DNA from: Clostridiaceae bacterium
GTDB taxonomy: Bacteria; Bacillota; Clostridia; Tissierellales; Sporanaerobacteraceae
NCBI GenBank assembly: GCA_019391515.1
Contig: JAHXQP010000025.1
Span: 186,001 to 250,000, forward strand
Direction of reading: 5' to 3'
DNA length: 64,000 nucleotides
Of this stretch, positions 35,504 to 45,800 are shown one piece after another. Position 1 is the stretch's first letter, and the number at the start of each line of letters is the position of its first letter. The notes under the pieces are model-generated. The model did not search any database. It was not told the DNA's origin and saw only the letters and a list, made by a program, of their open reading frames with translations. The translations under genes and the position numbers were made by a program.

Positions 35504-35725
35504 CTAATTAGTTAATTCAATTCTATCACCATTTGGTAAAGTAAATGATTGCTCATAAGTTATACCTAATATATCAGCTATTTTTTTAAGATCTTTTTCT
35601 CCAACTGTTCCTCTTTTTAATTTAGCATTAAAGTTCTGAGGTGAATAACCTATCCGCCTTGCAAGTTCTGAAACACTTATTCCCATTCTTACACACAAAA
35701 CTTTTATTTGCTCTGATGTATCCAT
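35504..35725 (-). CDS. XRE-type regulator of the defence operon
   Basis: 73 residues forming a compact helix-turn-helix: VRMGISVSELARRIGYSPQN followed by LKKIADILGITYEQSF. The start ATG 35725 has GGAGGTGTACT upstream. It precedes hsdM and lies just behind a promoter with a TATAAAC/GTTTATA palindrome over the -10. It probably acts like a controller (C) protein that delays or limits operon expression, including the CBASS genes. The function is inferred from position. Confidence 0.85.
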   Translation of the reverse strand: MDTSEQIKVLCVRMGISVSELARRIGYSPQNFNAKLKRGTVGEKDLKKIADILGITYEQSFTLPNGDRIELTN

Positions 35726-35754
35726 AGTACACCTCCATAATCATCTTATTTTAT

Positions 35755-35783
35755 ATTATAAACGATTTAGTTTATATATTCAA
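35755..35783 (-). promoter_or_regulatory. Promoter/operator of the restriction-CBASS operon
   Basis: Minus strand TTGAAT (35778-35783), 17-nt spacer, TATAAT (35755-35760). TATAAAC and GTTTATA (35757-35776, 6-nt centre) form a perfect 7-bp inverted repeat overlapping the -10, suited to binding by the adjacent XRE protein. Confidence 0.7.
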
Positions 35784-35814
35784 TAAACAAAGGTTATGAA
35801 AAAATAAAAAAATA

Positions 35815-35834
35815 GGGCAGACCGAAGCCTGCCC
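35815..35834 (-). terminator. Terminator after the RadC-like gene
   Basis: GGGCAG and CTGCCC form a stem with an 8-nt loop, followed on the minus strand by TATTTTTTTATTTTTT. It separates the conjugation-side transcript from the defence operon. Confidence 0.85.
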
Positions 35835-35862
35835 ATATCCAGTCTTGCTAATGCTACTGTAC

Positions 35863-37707
35863 TTATATCTCCCTATCCTTCTTCTTATCCCCTAGCTTGT
35901 CCTGTAGCTTATCTCCACTATCCTTTGCAACTTTATCTTTAAGCTTGTTAAGTTTTTCAATAGTAGATTCTTTTTTATTATCCTTTTTTTCTTTTATAGC
36001 ATTTGTTTTTTCTAGGTTTTTATCTTTACTCTCTTCAGATATATTTAGCTTACTTGCTTCAGCCCAGCTTATGAAATCAATATCGTGGAAAGATTTCTCT
36101 AGTGGGTAATTTTCTGCAAAATCATAATCTATATCATACATTGCATTAGATAAATCTGTATAAGCATCTACAAAGCCATCTATTTTGTTAAAAAATTCTT
36201 TCTCCTTACTTGGTATGTCAATTGATTTTATATCCTTTTCTCTACCACTTGCAATATCATACTCTAGGTCATATATAAGCTCATCAAAGTAGTCATTGAT
36301 TAGATTTACTCCATCGTTATTCATAAACCTGTCATAAAGTTCGTCTAGCAGCTCTGGATCTTCTATCCCATTCTCTATAGTAATCATAGCTTTAACGAAA
36401 CCTTTATAGTCTTCATCTACCATTTTATTTATTTTATCGATTATTGTACCGTCTTTCTTCTGGGGATAACTATCAGAGTAGTTGCCCTGATTCCAAAAGA
36501 ATTTATCATTATCACATTGTAGGCCAGAAACTTCAACAAATTGTCTTCCATCAAATAAGATAGCATTATCCTTATCTACATCTAAGACAATGGTTTCATC
36601 TGATAGTGCAGTTTTAATCTTATCTCCCACTTCTACAATAGCCTTTTCCCCATCATAGATAGGCCTATCCTCCTTCACAGTTGACAACCTTTCCATCTTA
36701 TCCTGATAGCTTGAATTATTGCTTAGAAAGCCACTTACTTCTTGTGAAAAAGATAGGGTCTTCTCCTTACCTACTATAAAATGGTCTAAAAGCTCCAAGT
36801 CAAATATTTCTGTCATGCTTTCTAATCTCCTAGTCATGGATACATCTTCACTGCTAGGAGTAGGATTTCCACTAGGGTGATTATGAAATACTGCAAATCC
36901 TTTTACATCTTGATAGTTAAACAATGTTCTAGCCATAATCTTTAGGTCTACAATTGAAGCATCTGTAGACCCTTTAAAAAGCTCTTCAGCTCCAATTATT
37001 TTCTCATTACTATCATAGATTAGCATACCAAAGACTTCTTGTTGATGATGTTGAAAGCCTATCTTTAGCAACTCCTTTATTTCATCTATATCTTCTACTA
37101 CATTTAAATCTACTAACTCATTACTAGCTAGATAACTTGTAAAATCCTCATATTTATTTTTCAAACTATAATCCTTTTCACCATAAACCACTTCTGAATC
37201 ATTAGCCAATCCATAGGACATAGATGGATAGTAGGTTTTGCCTGCCTTTTTAGATAAAAAACTATTATTTTCCTTCCCATAATTTATGGTGTCTATAACT
37301 TTCATACCTATTTTTTCAAAGTAATCTTTGGTTTCTTCCATTCTTTCATGGGGAGTCTCACTGGAAAAAGCCATGAATACCCTATTAGCCCCTGCCATTA
37401 AACCTTCCTTTAAAGCCTCCTTCACACTATTTTTCCAACTTAGCCTAGTTCTTTTTAAGTGAACAGGATGATTCTTTGTATTTACAAAAATAATAGTCCC
37501 AGTATCTTTAGTAGGTAAGGTTGTTGATTTTACATAATCTACTAGGACATCAGGACTATCTATTGCTTTTTTATTGTTTTTAATATTAGACTTGGCATAG
37601 TCTAAGAATTCTAAAAGAGGTTTTATCTCATTATCTTGTCTTTTTATTTTTTCATAAAGTTCTTCCTTGCTATTACAATTAAATTCCCTATATAAGTTAT
37701 TTTTCAT
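35863..37707 (-). CDS. RadC-like JAB-domain protein of mobile elements
   Basis: About 614 residues from ATG 37707 (GGGAGGTGGATAGGA upstream; the TTG at 37728 is less likely). Around residues 225-325 lies a RadC-type JAB domain: GFAVFHNHPSGNPTPSSEDV holds the HxHPSG...D metal site and is preceded by MLIYDSNEKIIGAEELFKGS. The rest is acidic and helical with a lysine-rich C-terminal tail (KEKKDNKKEST and following). RadC-like proteins are common on ICEs and plasmids; the biochemical role is unsettled. It overlaps the 56-residue gene upstream by 11 nt. Confidence 0.82.
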   Translation of the reverse strand: MKNNLYREFNCNSKEELYEKIKRQDNEIKPLLEFLDYAKSNIKNNKKAIDSPDVLVDYVKSTTLPTKDTGTIIFVNTKNHPVHLKRTRLSWKNSVKEALKEGLMAGANRVFMAFSSETPHERMEETKDYFEKIGMKVIDTINYGKENNSFLSKKAGKTYYPSMSYGLANDSEVVYGEKDYSLKNKYEDFTSYLASNELVDLNVVEDIDEIKELLKIGFQHHQQEVFGMLIYDSNEKIIGAEELFKGSTDASIVDLKIMARTLFNYQDVKGFAVFHNHPSGNPTPSSEDVSMTRRLESMTEIFDLELLDHFIVGKEKTLSFSQEVSGFLSNNSSYQDKMERLSTVKEDRPIYDGEKAIVEVGDKIKTALSDETIVLDVDKDNAILFDGRQFVEVSGLQCDNDKFFWNQGNYSDSYPQKKDGTIIDKINKMVDEDYKGFVKAMITIENGIEDPELLDELYDRFMNNDGVNLINDYFDELIYDLEYDIASGREKDIKSIDIPSKEKEFFNKIDGFVDAYTDLSNAMYDIDYDFAENYPLEKSFHDIDFISWAEASKLNISEESKDKNLEKTNAIKEKKDNKKESTIEKLNKLKDKVAKDSGDKLQDKLGDKKKDREI

Positions 37708-37867
37708 TCCTATCCACCTCCCTATCAAGGTCTGTAGAATAGGTTTTAAATAATTCCTTTATCTCCTTAACCTTTTCATCCCCTGGATTTTCCTTAATAT
37801 AGGTCATTATTTCATCATAGCTATTAAGGCCAAAATACCCCAATAGCCTATTTCTTTCATTAAACAT
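37697..37867 (-). CDS. Small hypothetical protein upstream of the RadC-like gene
   Basis: 56 residues from ATG 37867 (AAGGAGGAATATT upstream). It starts MFNERNRLLGYFGLNSYDEI and ends with a charged helix. The RadC-like protein begins with a similar phrase (YREFNCNSKEELYEKI), so both may carry a related short helical motif. It overlaps the next gene and is probably its partner. Confidence 0.65.
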   Translation of the reverse strand: MFNERNRLLGYFGLNSYDEIMTYIKENPGDEKVKEIKELFKTYSTDLDREVDRNEK

Positions 37868-37937
37868 AATATTCCTCCTTACGGTTTTCATTTATAATTC
37901 TTTTTACAATGCATTTATGGTTTTTAAAAATAGGAAA

Positions 37938-37959
37938 AACTCCGAGTTTCCTCAGAGTT
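37938..37959 (-). terminator. Terminator after the helicase/methylase gene
   Basis: AACTCTGAG and CTCGGAGTT form a GNRA-looped (GAAA) stem with one mismatch, followed by TTT on the minus strand. A second hairpin, AGGGGG/CCCCCT at 37974-37991, lies between it and the gene end. Confidence 0.7.
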
Positions 37960-38053
37960 TATTTCAGGGCATCAGGGGGCTACACCCCCTAATAACCCCT
38001 GTGGACTTTATTTCTAATAAATTCGTAGAATTTACCAAAAATAAAGTATTATA

Positions 38054-40339
38054 TTATCTTGCACCCTTATCCTTTTCCTTGTCTATATCTTCCTGAGATA
38101 GACTAAGTTCCTCCCTAATCTTCGTCTTATACTTTTCAAGTTTTCCAAGTGTAGACTCCTTATCATCTTTTTTAAGACCATCTACATCATAGGTAGATTC
38201 AAAATAGTTACTACTCCTAAAATCACTGTCATACCTATCTGGAATACCATCATTATCCATATCCTTTTCAAGGGGATCATAATAATTTCCATCATCATCT
38301 ATTTCAAGTCCTAATTTTTCTCTTAAATCATTTTCATCAACCCTTACATAGTCATCAAATTCCCCATATTTAAGGTCTAAAAGAAAGCCTTCAAGGGCTT
38401 GCTCCTTATTTACTGCCTCGCCATCTTCATCTTCAAGATAAGACCTATTGGATACTTCCTTATTATCTACATATTGTGTCCAGGAATAATCTTTAAGGCT
38501 TATTTCATACTGTATTTCATGGTTGCCATCTTCAGTGGTTGTATAGGCAAGCCCAATATGTCCTTCATCTGGGAAAAGTGTATTAAAGTCTTCATAAGCA
38601 TGATCCTCTCCAAATTCTTTATTTAAATAATCAACTATAGCTCTTTTAACATCTTCAATCAGTGGACTTAAGTTTTCCAATTCCTCTACTTCACCCATAT
38701 CTAGGAGTTTATTGATTTCAGCTAGTCTTGCTACCTTGTTTTTTAGTTCTTCTGCCTTATCAAAAGGTTTCTTTACTTCTTCTTTGGCAATTTCAAATTG
38801 TTCTTTAGTAGCTACAAGCCTTTCCTCAAACCTTTTTAGACTATCTGGAATTTTATCTATTACATTGTCCATTCTTGTAATGTTTCCATCTCTGTTTTGC
38901 CCCAAGTCCCCGTAATGATTATTAGAACCCTTTAGGTTAAAGTTATGTTCATTGGTAATAATGCTATAGGTTACTTCTATAGGAAATCCCCTATATTCTC
39001 CAATAACCTTCTTATCTCTAAGCTTTATTCCCTTAATAGCTTCTAGGATTTTATCTCCTGCAACTTTTCTATCCTTTATTTCTTCATCAGTAATTTTAAT
39101 TGAAGTAAATTTATTATCTCCTGTACCCTGTGGCTCAGTTCTTTCAATATCCTTCTTTGCTCCCTCAATTAATTTTTCATATTTCTCAATTTCTCTAGGA
39201 TAGGTCTTTATAATCTTATCTTCAAGACTATAGAGGTTACTCTTGTAATTCCCTTCCATCATCTTTAATTTTGTAACTTCAATATCCAGGTCCATCTTTT
39301 CTTTTATAAGGGGATTACCTGTTGCTAAAGCCTTTATTTCGGCATATGATAGGGTATTCTCGTCAACATCTTCTGCCACTCTAGCAGGAGTTTTTGATGT
39401 CATAATCTGAGATATAAATTTTTGCTTATTTTCTATGGTCTGCCAGAGGTAGCTATCAAATGTGTTTTCCGTAACATACCTAAAAATTTTTACCTTATCA
39501 TTTCTATTACCACGTCTTACTATTCGACCCGCCCTTTGCTCCAAGTCAGCAGGCCTCCAAGGTACATCAAGATCATGAGTTGCTATAAGTCTTTCTTGCA
39601 CATTAGTACCTGTCCCCATCTTTTGAGTAGAACCTAAAAGAATTCTAACATTACCTTTTCGTACTTTTGAAAATAATTCATCTTTCTGTTTTTCTGTATT
39701 GGCATCATGGATAAAGGCTATCTCTTTTTCAGGAACTGCCATATCTAAAAGTTTTTCCTTTATATCATCATAAACATTAAAAGTTCCATCATTTTTTGGG
39801 GTAGACATATCAGAAAAGATAAGTTGTGCTGAACGTTCTCCCTTTGTTTTATCCCATATGGAATAAATATTTTTAACACATACATTAACCTTGCTATCTG
39901 GATCATCTGGTAATAAGGGATTGATAAGCCTTTGATCTAATGCTAGTTTCTTACCATCATTTGTGATTTTTAGCATATTATCCTCTTCTGGCTCAACCCT
40001 TCTATCTCTAACCCTATCTGCACGTTCAGAAATGCCTTTTAAGACCTCTTTCTGCTCCTGGGTAGGCATTGTTACTATTGTTTCGTATTCAGCTTCAGGA
40101 ACCTTTAAATCGAGCATATCTGCTGTTTTAATATCTGCAACTTCCTTAAACATAGCCATAAGTTCAGGAAGATTATAAAACTTGCTAAATCTTGTCTTAG
40201 TTCTATACTTATCTCCTTCAGGGGAAAGTTCTACTGCTGTTACAGTTTCACCAAATGTACTAGCCCATGAATCAAAGTGTTGTAAGTTATTCTTTTCAAG
40301 TTCATTAAATTGCAAATATCTTTGCATGGTGTAAAGTTC
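38054..40339 (-). CDS. Giant methylase/helicase, exon 2 (C-terminal 761 residues)
   Basis: This is the 3' exon of the gene that begins at 48064. It starts at codon GAA (40337-40339) with ELYTMQRYLQFNELEKNNL, continuing the helicase fold. Motifs include LLGSTQKMGTGTNVQERL and RAGRIVRRGNRNDKVKIFRY (SF2 helicase C-terminal arginine motif VI). Then come a long coiled coil (about 350-560 of this part) and an acidic tail. The frame upstream of 40339, to an ATG at 40447, is intron sequence and not protein. Joined to exon 1 the gene would be 7500 nt (2499 residues). Confidence 0.9.
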   Translation of the reverse strand, partial: ELYTMQRYLQFNELEKNNLQHFDSWASTFGETVTAVELSPEGDKYRTKTRFSKFYNLPELMAMFKEVADIKTADMLDLKVPEAEYETIVTMPTQEQKEVLKGISERADRVRDRRVEPEEDNMLKITNDGKKLALDQRLINPLLPDDPDSKVNVCVKNIYSIWDKTKGERSAQLIFSDMSTPKNDGTFNVYDDIKEKLLDMAVPEKEIAFIHDANTEKQKDELFSKVRKGNVRILLGSTQKMGTGTNVQERLIATHDLDVPWRPADLEQRAGRIVRRGNRNDKVKIFRYVTENTFDSYLWQTIENKQKFISQIMTSKTPARVAEDVDENTLSYAEIKALATGNPLIKEKMDLDIEVTKLKMMEGNYKSNLYSLEDKIIKTYPREIEKYEKLIEGAKKDIERTEPQGTGDNKFTSIKITDEEIKDRKVAGDKILEAIKGIKLRDKKVIGEYRGFPIEVTYSIITNEHNFNLKGSNNHYGDLGQNRDGNITRMDNVIDKIPDSLKRFEERLVATKEQFEIAKEEVKKPFDKAEELKNKVARLAEINKLLDMGEVEELENLSPLIEDVKRAIVDYLNKEFGEDHAYEDFNTLFPDEGHIGLAYTTTEDGNHEIQYEISLKDYSWTQYVDNKEVSNRSYLEDEDGEAVNKEQALEGFLLDLKYGEFDDYVRVDENDLREKLGLEIDDDGNYYDPLEKDMDNDGIPDRYDSDFRSSNYFESTYDVDGLKKDDKESTLGKLEKYKTKIREELSLSQEDIDKEKDKGAR

Positions 40340-40401
40340 ATAAGGTAGGCAACACCACGCCATACTAATTTTCATCAGCGGTCTTGGTGTAACCCCCTTC
40401 A

Positions 40402-40435
40402 GAACCGTGCTTACGCCTCTCAGCGTACACGGCTC
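40402..40435 (-). ncRNA. Group II intron domain V
   Basis: The 34-nt hairpin has GAGCCGTGTACG opposite CGTAAGCACGGTTC, with the conserved catalytic AGC near the 5' side. It is the most diagnostic RNA element of the ribozyme and appears undamaged. Confidence 0.9.
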
Positions 40436-40450
40436 GCCATTTTTCATAGT

Positions 40451-42259
40451 TTAAGTGATTTTTTTCTTTACTTCTTCATAACATTTTGGGCATAAAGCCA
40501 AAGATTTCCGTCTTTTTTCAATCATCAACAATTCAAATTTATTATCAGCATTTAAGTCTTTCATACGTTTTACATGGTGCATATATACTTTGATAGAGTT
40601 TGCTCCACAAGCTTCACAAACACCACTTTTAAGCCTACCAGCAAGACTGTTAGGTCTTATTTGGACTCTGTATTGTGGCATTATATCGGCAAATTGTGGG
40701 GCATCACTTTTATCCCTTTTAAATCCATCATTATAAAACTCACAGCGTTTTATTCCACTTTTTGTCTTATAATTAGCACCAAAGTCTGCATTTTTACTGC
40801 GATATTTTGTATACATTTTCATAACAGATGAGTTGTATTTAGCAGCCAATGTTTTTAGACAACTTCCACGCATAATAGAATGAAATTTACCTAAGTTGCA
40901 AGCATTGATTGCCATGCGATAATAATTGTATAGTCCTCTGATTTCTGAATTATATTTACTGATGATTGCAACTTCATCCAAGGGCATTAATGCACCCCTA
41001 TGAATTGGTTTCCAGATTTCTTTACCATTTCCGTCTTTTTTGATTTTCAAAGCCTTGTATTCGTGCAACTTAGAAATCCATTTTTCTTTAGGTACATATA
41101 GTTGTACCTTCCCATACCATACACGTTGTAATCCTTTCTTGGTGCGTTTAAAATCTTGACTCCTAGATACTCTAATATCGTAACCTAGATATCGCACCAT
41201 TTTAGAGGAGTGGGTAATATGAGTCTTTTCTTCTGACATCGTAAGCTTGAGGGTATCTTGTAAAAACACTCTTACTAACTCTTTTATTTTTTGTGCGTCT
41301 TCTTTTGAACCTGTTATGGAAATTAAAAAATCATCAGCATAACGGTTGTATTGTATACGCTTAAAACTATTATCCATTTCATCTAAATGTGGAGTAGACA
41401 ACATAGTTTTTCGAGCTTCTTTAAATGTCTTTATATTTTCCTCATTACGATTATTTTCTAAGTTTTTCTTTGATTTTCTATAAGCCCAACGGACTTTCTC
41501 ATGGTCTTCGTGTACCTTGCGCTTTCTTGTTTCTCCCATATCGAATTCATTTTTCAGCTCTTCCATAAATATATCAAGCTCATGTAAATATATATTTGAT
41601 ATTATCGGACTCATGCCCGACCCTTGTGGAGAGCCAGAGTATGTCGTATGGTATATCCATTGCTCCATATATCCTGCTCTTAGAAATTTCCACATTAGAG
41701 ATATAAATGCCTCATCATCAATGCGTCTTCTTAGAAGATTTACGGTTACATGGTGGTCAAAACTATCGAAACAAGCCTTAATATCACCCTCAATTATCCA
41801 TTTAGCACCAGTAAAAATTGTAACAACCTCTCTTAATGCCGTATGACAACTTCGGTTAGGTCTAAAACCATGTGAGTTATTAGAAAACGTTGGTTCATAG
41901 ATTGCTTCTAATATCATTCTGATGACTTCTTGTATTAGCTTGTCATCAGTTGACGGAATACCCAAAGGTCGTTTTTTCTTGCTATTTTTCTTTGCAATGT
42001 AGACACGCCTTGCTGGGTTTGGTTGGTATGAGTGGTCTTTTAATCTTGCAATAATATTTTCAATACGCTCCATGCTCATACCATCAAGAGTAAGTCCATC
42101 TGACCCTGCTGTCATACTACCCTGTGAGATAGCAATATTTTGATATGCAAGTAGATAGAATTCTGGATTATATAGGTTGCGATATAACCTTTCAAACCTA
42201 TAGTTTTCTTTTGTTGCTTGTTCACTTAAACTTTTCAATACATTTTCGGGACTTCTCAT
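40451..42259 (-). CDS. ltrA: Group II intron reverse transcriptase/maturase with HNH-like domain
   Basis: 602 residues. Reverse-transcriptase motifs in order: RPLGIPSTDDKLIQEVIR, EPTFSNNSHGFRPNRSCHTA, WIIEGDIKACFDSFDH, SGSPQGSGMSPIISNIYL and RYADDFLI (the catalytic YADD). The maturase X region follows (SRSQDFKRTKKGLQ and beyond). The C-terminus CEACGANSIKVYMHHVKR with LCPKCYEEV is an HNH-type endonuclease with two zinc-binding Cys pairs. It helps splicing and retrohoming. It is encoded in domain IV. All catalytic motifs are present. Confidence 0.95.
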   Translation of the reverse strand: MRSPENVLKSLSEQATKENYRFERLYRNLYNPEFYLLAYQNIAISQGSMTAGSDGLTLDGMSMERIENIIARLKDHSYQPNPARRVYIAKKNSKKKRPLGIPSTDDKLIQEVIRMILEAIYEPTFSNNSHGFRPNRSCHTALREVVTIFTGAKWIIEGDIKACFDSFDHHVTVNLLRRRIDDEAFISLMWKFLRAGYMEQWIYHTTYSGSPQGSGMSPIISNIYLHELDIFMEELKNEFDMGETRKRKVHEDHEKVRWAYRKSKKNLENNRNEENIKTFKEARKTMLSTPHLDEMDNSFKRIQYNRYADDFLISITGSKEDAQKIKELVRVFLQDTLKLTMSEEKTHITHSSKMVRYLGYDIRVSRSQDFKRTKKGLQRVWYGKVQLYVPKEKWISKLHEYKALKIKKDGNGKEIWKPIHRGALMPLDEVAIISKYNSEIRGLYNYYRMAINACNLGKFHSIMRGSCLKTLAAKYNSSVMKMYTKYRSKNADFGANYKTKSGIKRCEFYNDGFKRDKSDAPQFADIMPQYRVQIRPNSLAGRLKSGVCEACGANSIKVYMHHVKRMKDLNADNKFELLMIEKRRKSLALCPKCYEEVKKKIT

Positions 42260-42850
42260 AATGCCTCACGCACCTTTCCTTTTTTATTGTATTGAAGAAA
42301 AACTGTCTCCCTTCGCCATGTGGACGGCTTTCCCGTCCTCGGACTACTACGAAGACTCTGTTACCCTAACAAATATTCAAAGTCGCTTTTTTTCATAGCA
42401 CTTATAGCCAATTTATTGGCATTTTGTCTTAGGTAATCCCCTTTTAGAACTGTAATAACATAAGCTTGTTATGATTTCGGATGTGACTTTCGTCGTTTTC
42501 CACTTCTTGTGGCTAGTTTAATTTGGATATCTTGTGAATACGCATGACTGACTCATATTCACCAAAATACATGGGAGTTTAACTTCCATACCCATGGAGC
42601 AACATTTTGCCCAACCTCCGACTATCATTTAGGCAGTTTAGCTTTCATCCTTATTCATAACTTTTCATCACTACCACGCAAACGCCTTGGAAGTTTCGGT
42701 ATTTCGTGTCCTCCGACATGCTGCACTCCCCGTCAGGTTTCCCATTTCGGATAAGTCGGGTGATGATAGGTTGTAGACTTTACATCTACTTTGATATCTT
42801 TACCTATTACTTGCTCAAGGTAAAATTATTACAGCCCCTTATGGGCGCAC

Positions 42851-45800
42851 CGTCATACTATTGGATATTGGGGTTCCTGTAGCAAATACAACTCCTCTAC
42901 CTCCAGTCATTTCATCTAAATATCTGCATTTCATAAACATATCAGAGGATTTAAGTGCTTCACTCTGTCCTATTCCTGCTACATTTCTCATCTTTGTATA
43001 AAGAAATAGGTTCTTATAATTATGGGCTTCATCTACATAAAGCTTATCAACACCAAGTTCTTCAAAGGTTACCACATCATCTTTTTTGAAGTCATCATTT
43101 AATTTCTTAAGTCTTCCCTCAAGTTTCTTTTTAGTATTTTGTAACTGCTTTACTGTGAAGTTCTGACTTCTATCGTACTTATACTCTTCAATATAATTTA
43201 GGATTCCATCTATTTCACTTCTTATATGATTCTCTTGATATTCTTTACTCATTGGTATTTTTTCAAATTGTGAATGGCCAATAATAATCGCATCATATTC
43301 CCCTGTAGCTATTTTACCTATGAACCTCTTTCTATTATTAGGTTGAAAATCTTTCTTTGTAGCAACCATAATATTAGCTCCAGGATAAAGTTCCATGAAA
43401 TCTCTACCTATTTGCTCAGTTAAGTGATTGGGAACTACAAACAAGGCTTTACTACTCATTCCAAGTCTTTTTGATTCCATTGCTGAGGCAATCATCTCAA
43501 AGGTCTTACCTGCCCCTACTGAATGGGCAAGAAGGGAGTTGCCACCATAAAGCGTCCTGGCAACTGCATTTTTTTGATGGTCTTTAAGGATAATACCTGT
43601 ATTCATTCCTTCAAAATGAAGATTAGAACCATCATATTCCCTATTGCGTACAGAATTAAATTTTTCATTGTATATTTTTTCTAAACGGTGTCTTCTGTCT
43701 GGCTCATTAAATATCCAGTTTTTAAACTCTTCTTTTAAAAGTTCCTGTTTCTGACTTGCTAACATTGTTTCTTTTTTATTAAGTATAGAGGATGTACTAC
43801 CATCTGGATTAGTAACCCTATCCCACACCTTAGTTTCCTTAAGATTTAAAGCATCCTCTATGATTTTATAGGCATTCACTCTACTAGTACCATAGGTCAT
43901 ATTTGCTAGGTCATTTCCTCCATCTTTACTTTTTCCTTCAATCCTCCATTCAGCAGTAAAGGGTGAATACCTAACATTAATATCCCATCTTGCAAATCTT
44001 GGTGTCTTAAGGGTTGCAAAAATAAATTCTTCAACATCCTTAGCCGGTACCCAGGTAGCCCCAAGTCTTACTGTAATTTCTGACGCTGTAAGTTCCTTTG
44101 GCATTACCTCTTTAAGGCTTTCTCTTTGCACTTTTAAATTTAGTAAATTGCTTTCTACTTCTCTAAGATTTGTGCCATCATTTTCATCTATAAAACGTAG
44201 TGATCTTTCAATTGTTTCAATATATTCATCTAAAACACCTATCTTTTCCCTAATGTTTCCACTTAAATATTCATCAACACTCACATAGTTAAATGCCATA
44301 GGATTATGCTTTTCTTTTTCTGTAAAGGGTAGGGCATTATTTTCTCTATCAAACTCCTTAATATCAAGAAAGATTTTTCCCTTTAGGCTATCTACCAAGG
44401 TTTTTTCATCAATATCTGTAAGCTCTTCCATATAGTCAAGGTCTACTCTTCCTTTTTCTGCTATAGAAAGAATAAGTGCTTCATCTGGTGTATCAACATG
44501 GCTTACAGGAATAGCCTTTTTAATTGTACGTTTTGTAAATATGTCGCCCTTTTCCTTAAACTTTCCTTCTTCTAACTTTTCAATACTTGAAATAAGGGCA
44601 AAGTTACTGTCTTCAGATAAAAGCCTAGTATTCATCCTTCCATTAATATAACCATGGTCTTTACTAAAGGCATCGTAAATCTTATTTAGATGTTCCTGAG
44701 TTTCCTTAATTTCTCCTTCACTTCTATCTTCCAATTGTGAATCAATTACATCTCTAAGGACATTTCCAAGAGCAATATAGTCTCTGATTTTATCAAGGTC
44801 ATTATCGTTTCTATTAACCTCCCTCATTATGGAATCTTCTCTCATATAAATCTTTCCATCTTTTTCAGTAAAGGAGAAATTCTTCACATTATCATCAGCT
44901 GGAATAATTTCAGGTTCTCTATCCCCATCTTCTCTTTCTATCTTTATAGGCTCTATTTTTCCTTTAATATTCTTAATGGATTCAAAGAGTTCAACCTTTA
45001 AGTCATGATTGTCTTTTGCCTTACAAGTTATGGTATTACCAAATCTTCCTGATACCTCTACCATTTCACCTAGTATCATTTCAGGATTTTCTACAAAGTA
45101 ACTATTGTAGCTAAGACCACTTTTATCAGTTTTTAGCTCATACCAAGGTTCTTCTTTTTCTATTACTGAATCCTTCTTTTGAAGGAAGATAATATCACTG
45201 GTTACTTCTGTTCCTGCCATACCTTTAAAGGTATTATTGGGTAGCCTTATTGCTCCCAGAAAATCACATCTAGCACCTATATATCTACGAATAGAATCAT
45301 CTTTTTTATCCATTGTTCCACTTGAAGTAATAAAGGCAATAACACCACCACTTCTAACCTTGTCTATGGATTTTGCAAAGAAGTAATCATGTATTAAAAA
45401 ATTATTTTTATCATATAGTCTATCGTTTACCTTAAATTCTCCGAAAGGAACATTTCCAACTGCCACATCAAAAAAGTTATTAGAAAATGAAGTTTCCTCA
45501 AAGCCTTTTACCTGGACCTTGTTTTCTGGATATAATTTCTTTGATATATTTCCTGATATACTATCAAGCTCTACACCATATACCTTTGATTCTTTCATAC
45601 TTTTAGGAAGGCTACCCATAAAGCTACCAACTCCACATGAAGGCTCAAGTATGTTCCCCTTTTCAAACCCCATGTTTTCAAGTCCTTGATAAATCCCATC
45701 TATTACTACTTTAGGAGTATAGAAGGCTGTAAGAGTTGATTCCTCACAAGCTTCATATTCACTTGGGCTTAGGTTTTCTTTAAGAAAGTTCCTTGCTCTT

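Larger units (their letters stand above)
40340..42850 (-). mobile_element. Group II intron, intact, 2511 nt
   Basis: On the minus strand it begins GTGCGCCC (42850 downward, the classic group II 5' end) and ends CTACCTTAT (40340). Removing it joins ATG ACG to GAA CTT and restores the helicase frame (SNSMT/ELYTMQ). A canonical 34-nt domain V lies at 40402-40435 and a domain VI-like stem between it and the 3' end. The region 42260-42850 is the structured 5' RNA (domains I-III), with no gene. The encoded protein at 40451-42259 has an RT and an HNH-like domain. It is inserted in the same orientation as the host gene, so splicing can rescue expression. Confidence 0.93.

Noticed and set aside
40340-40447. 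Apparent start codon and 36 extra residues before helicase exon 2
   Set aside because: These bases are the 3' part of the group II intron including domain V; the exon begins at 40339.
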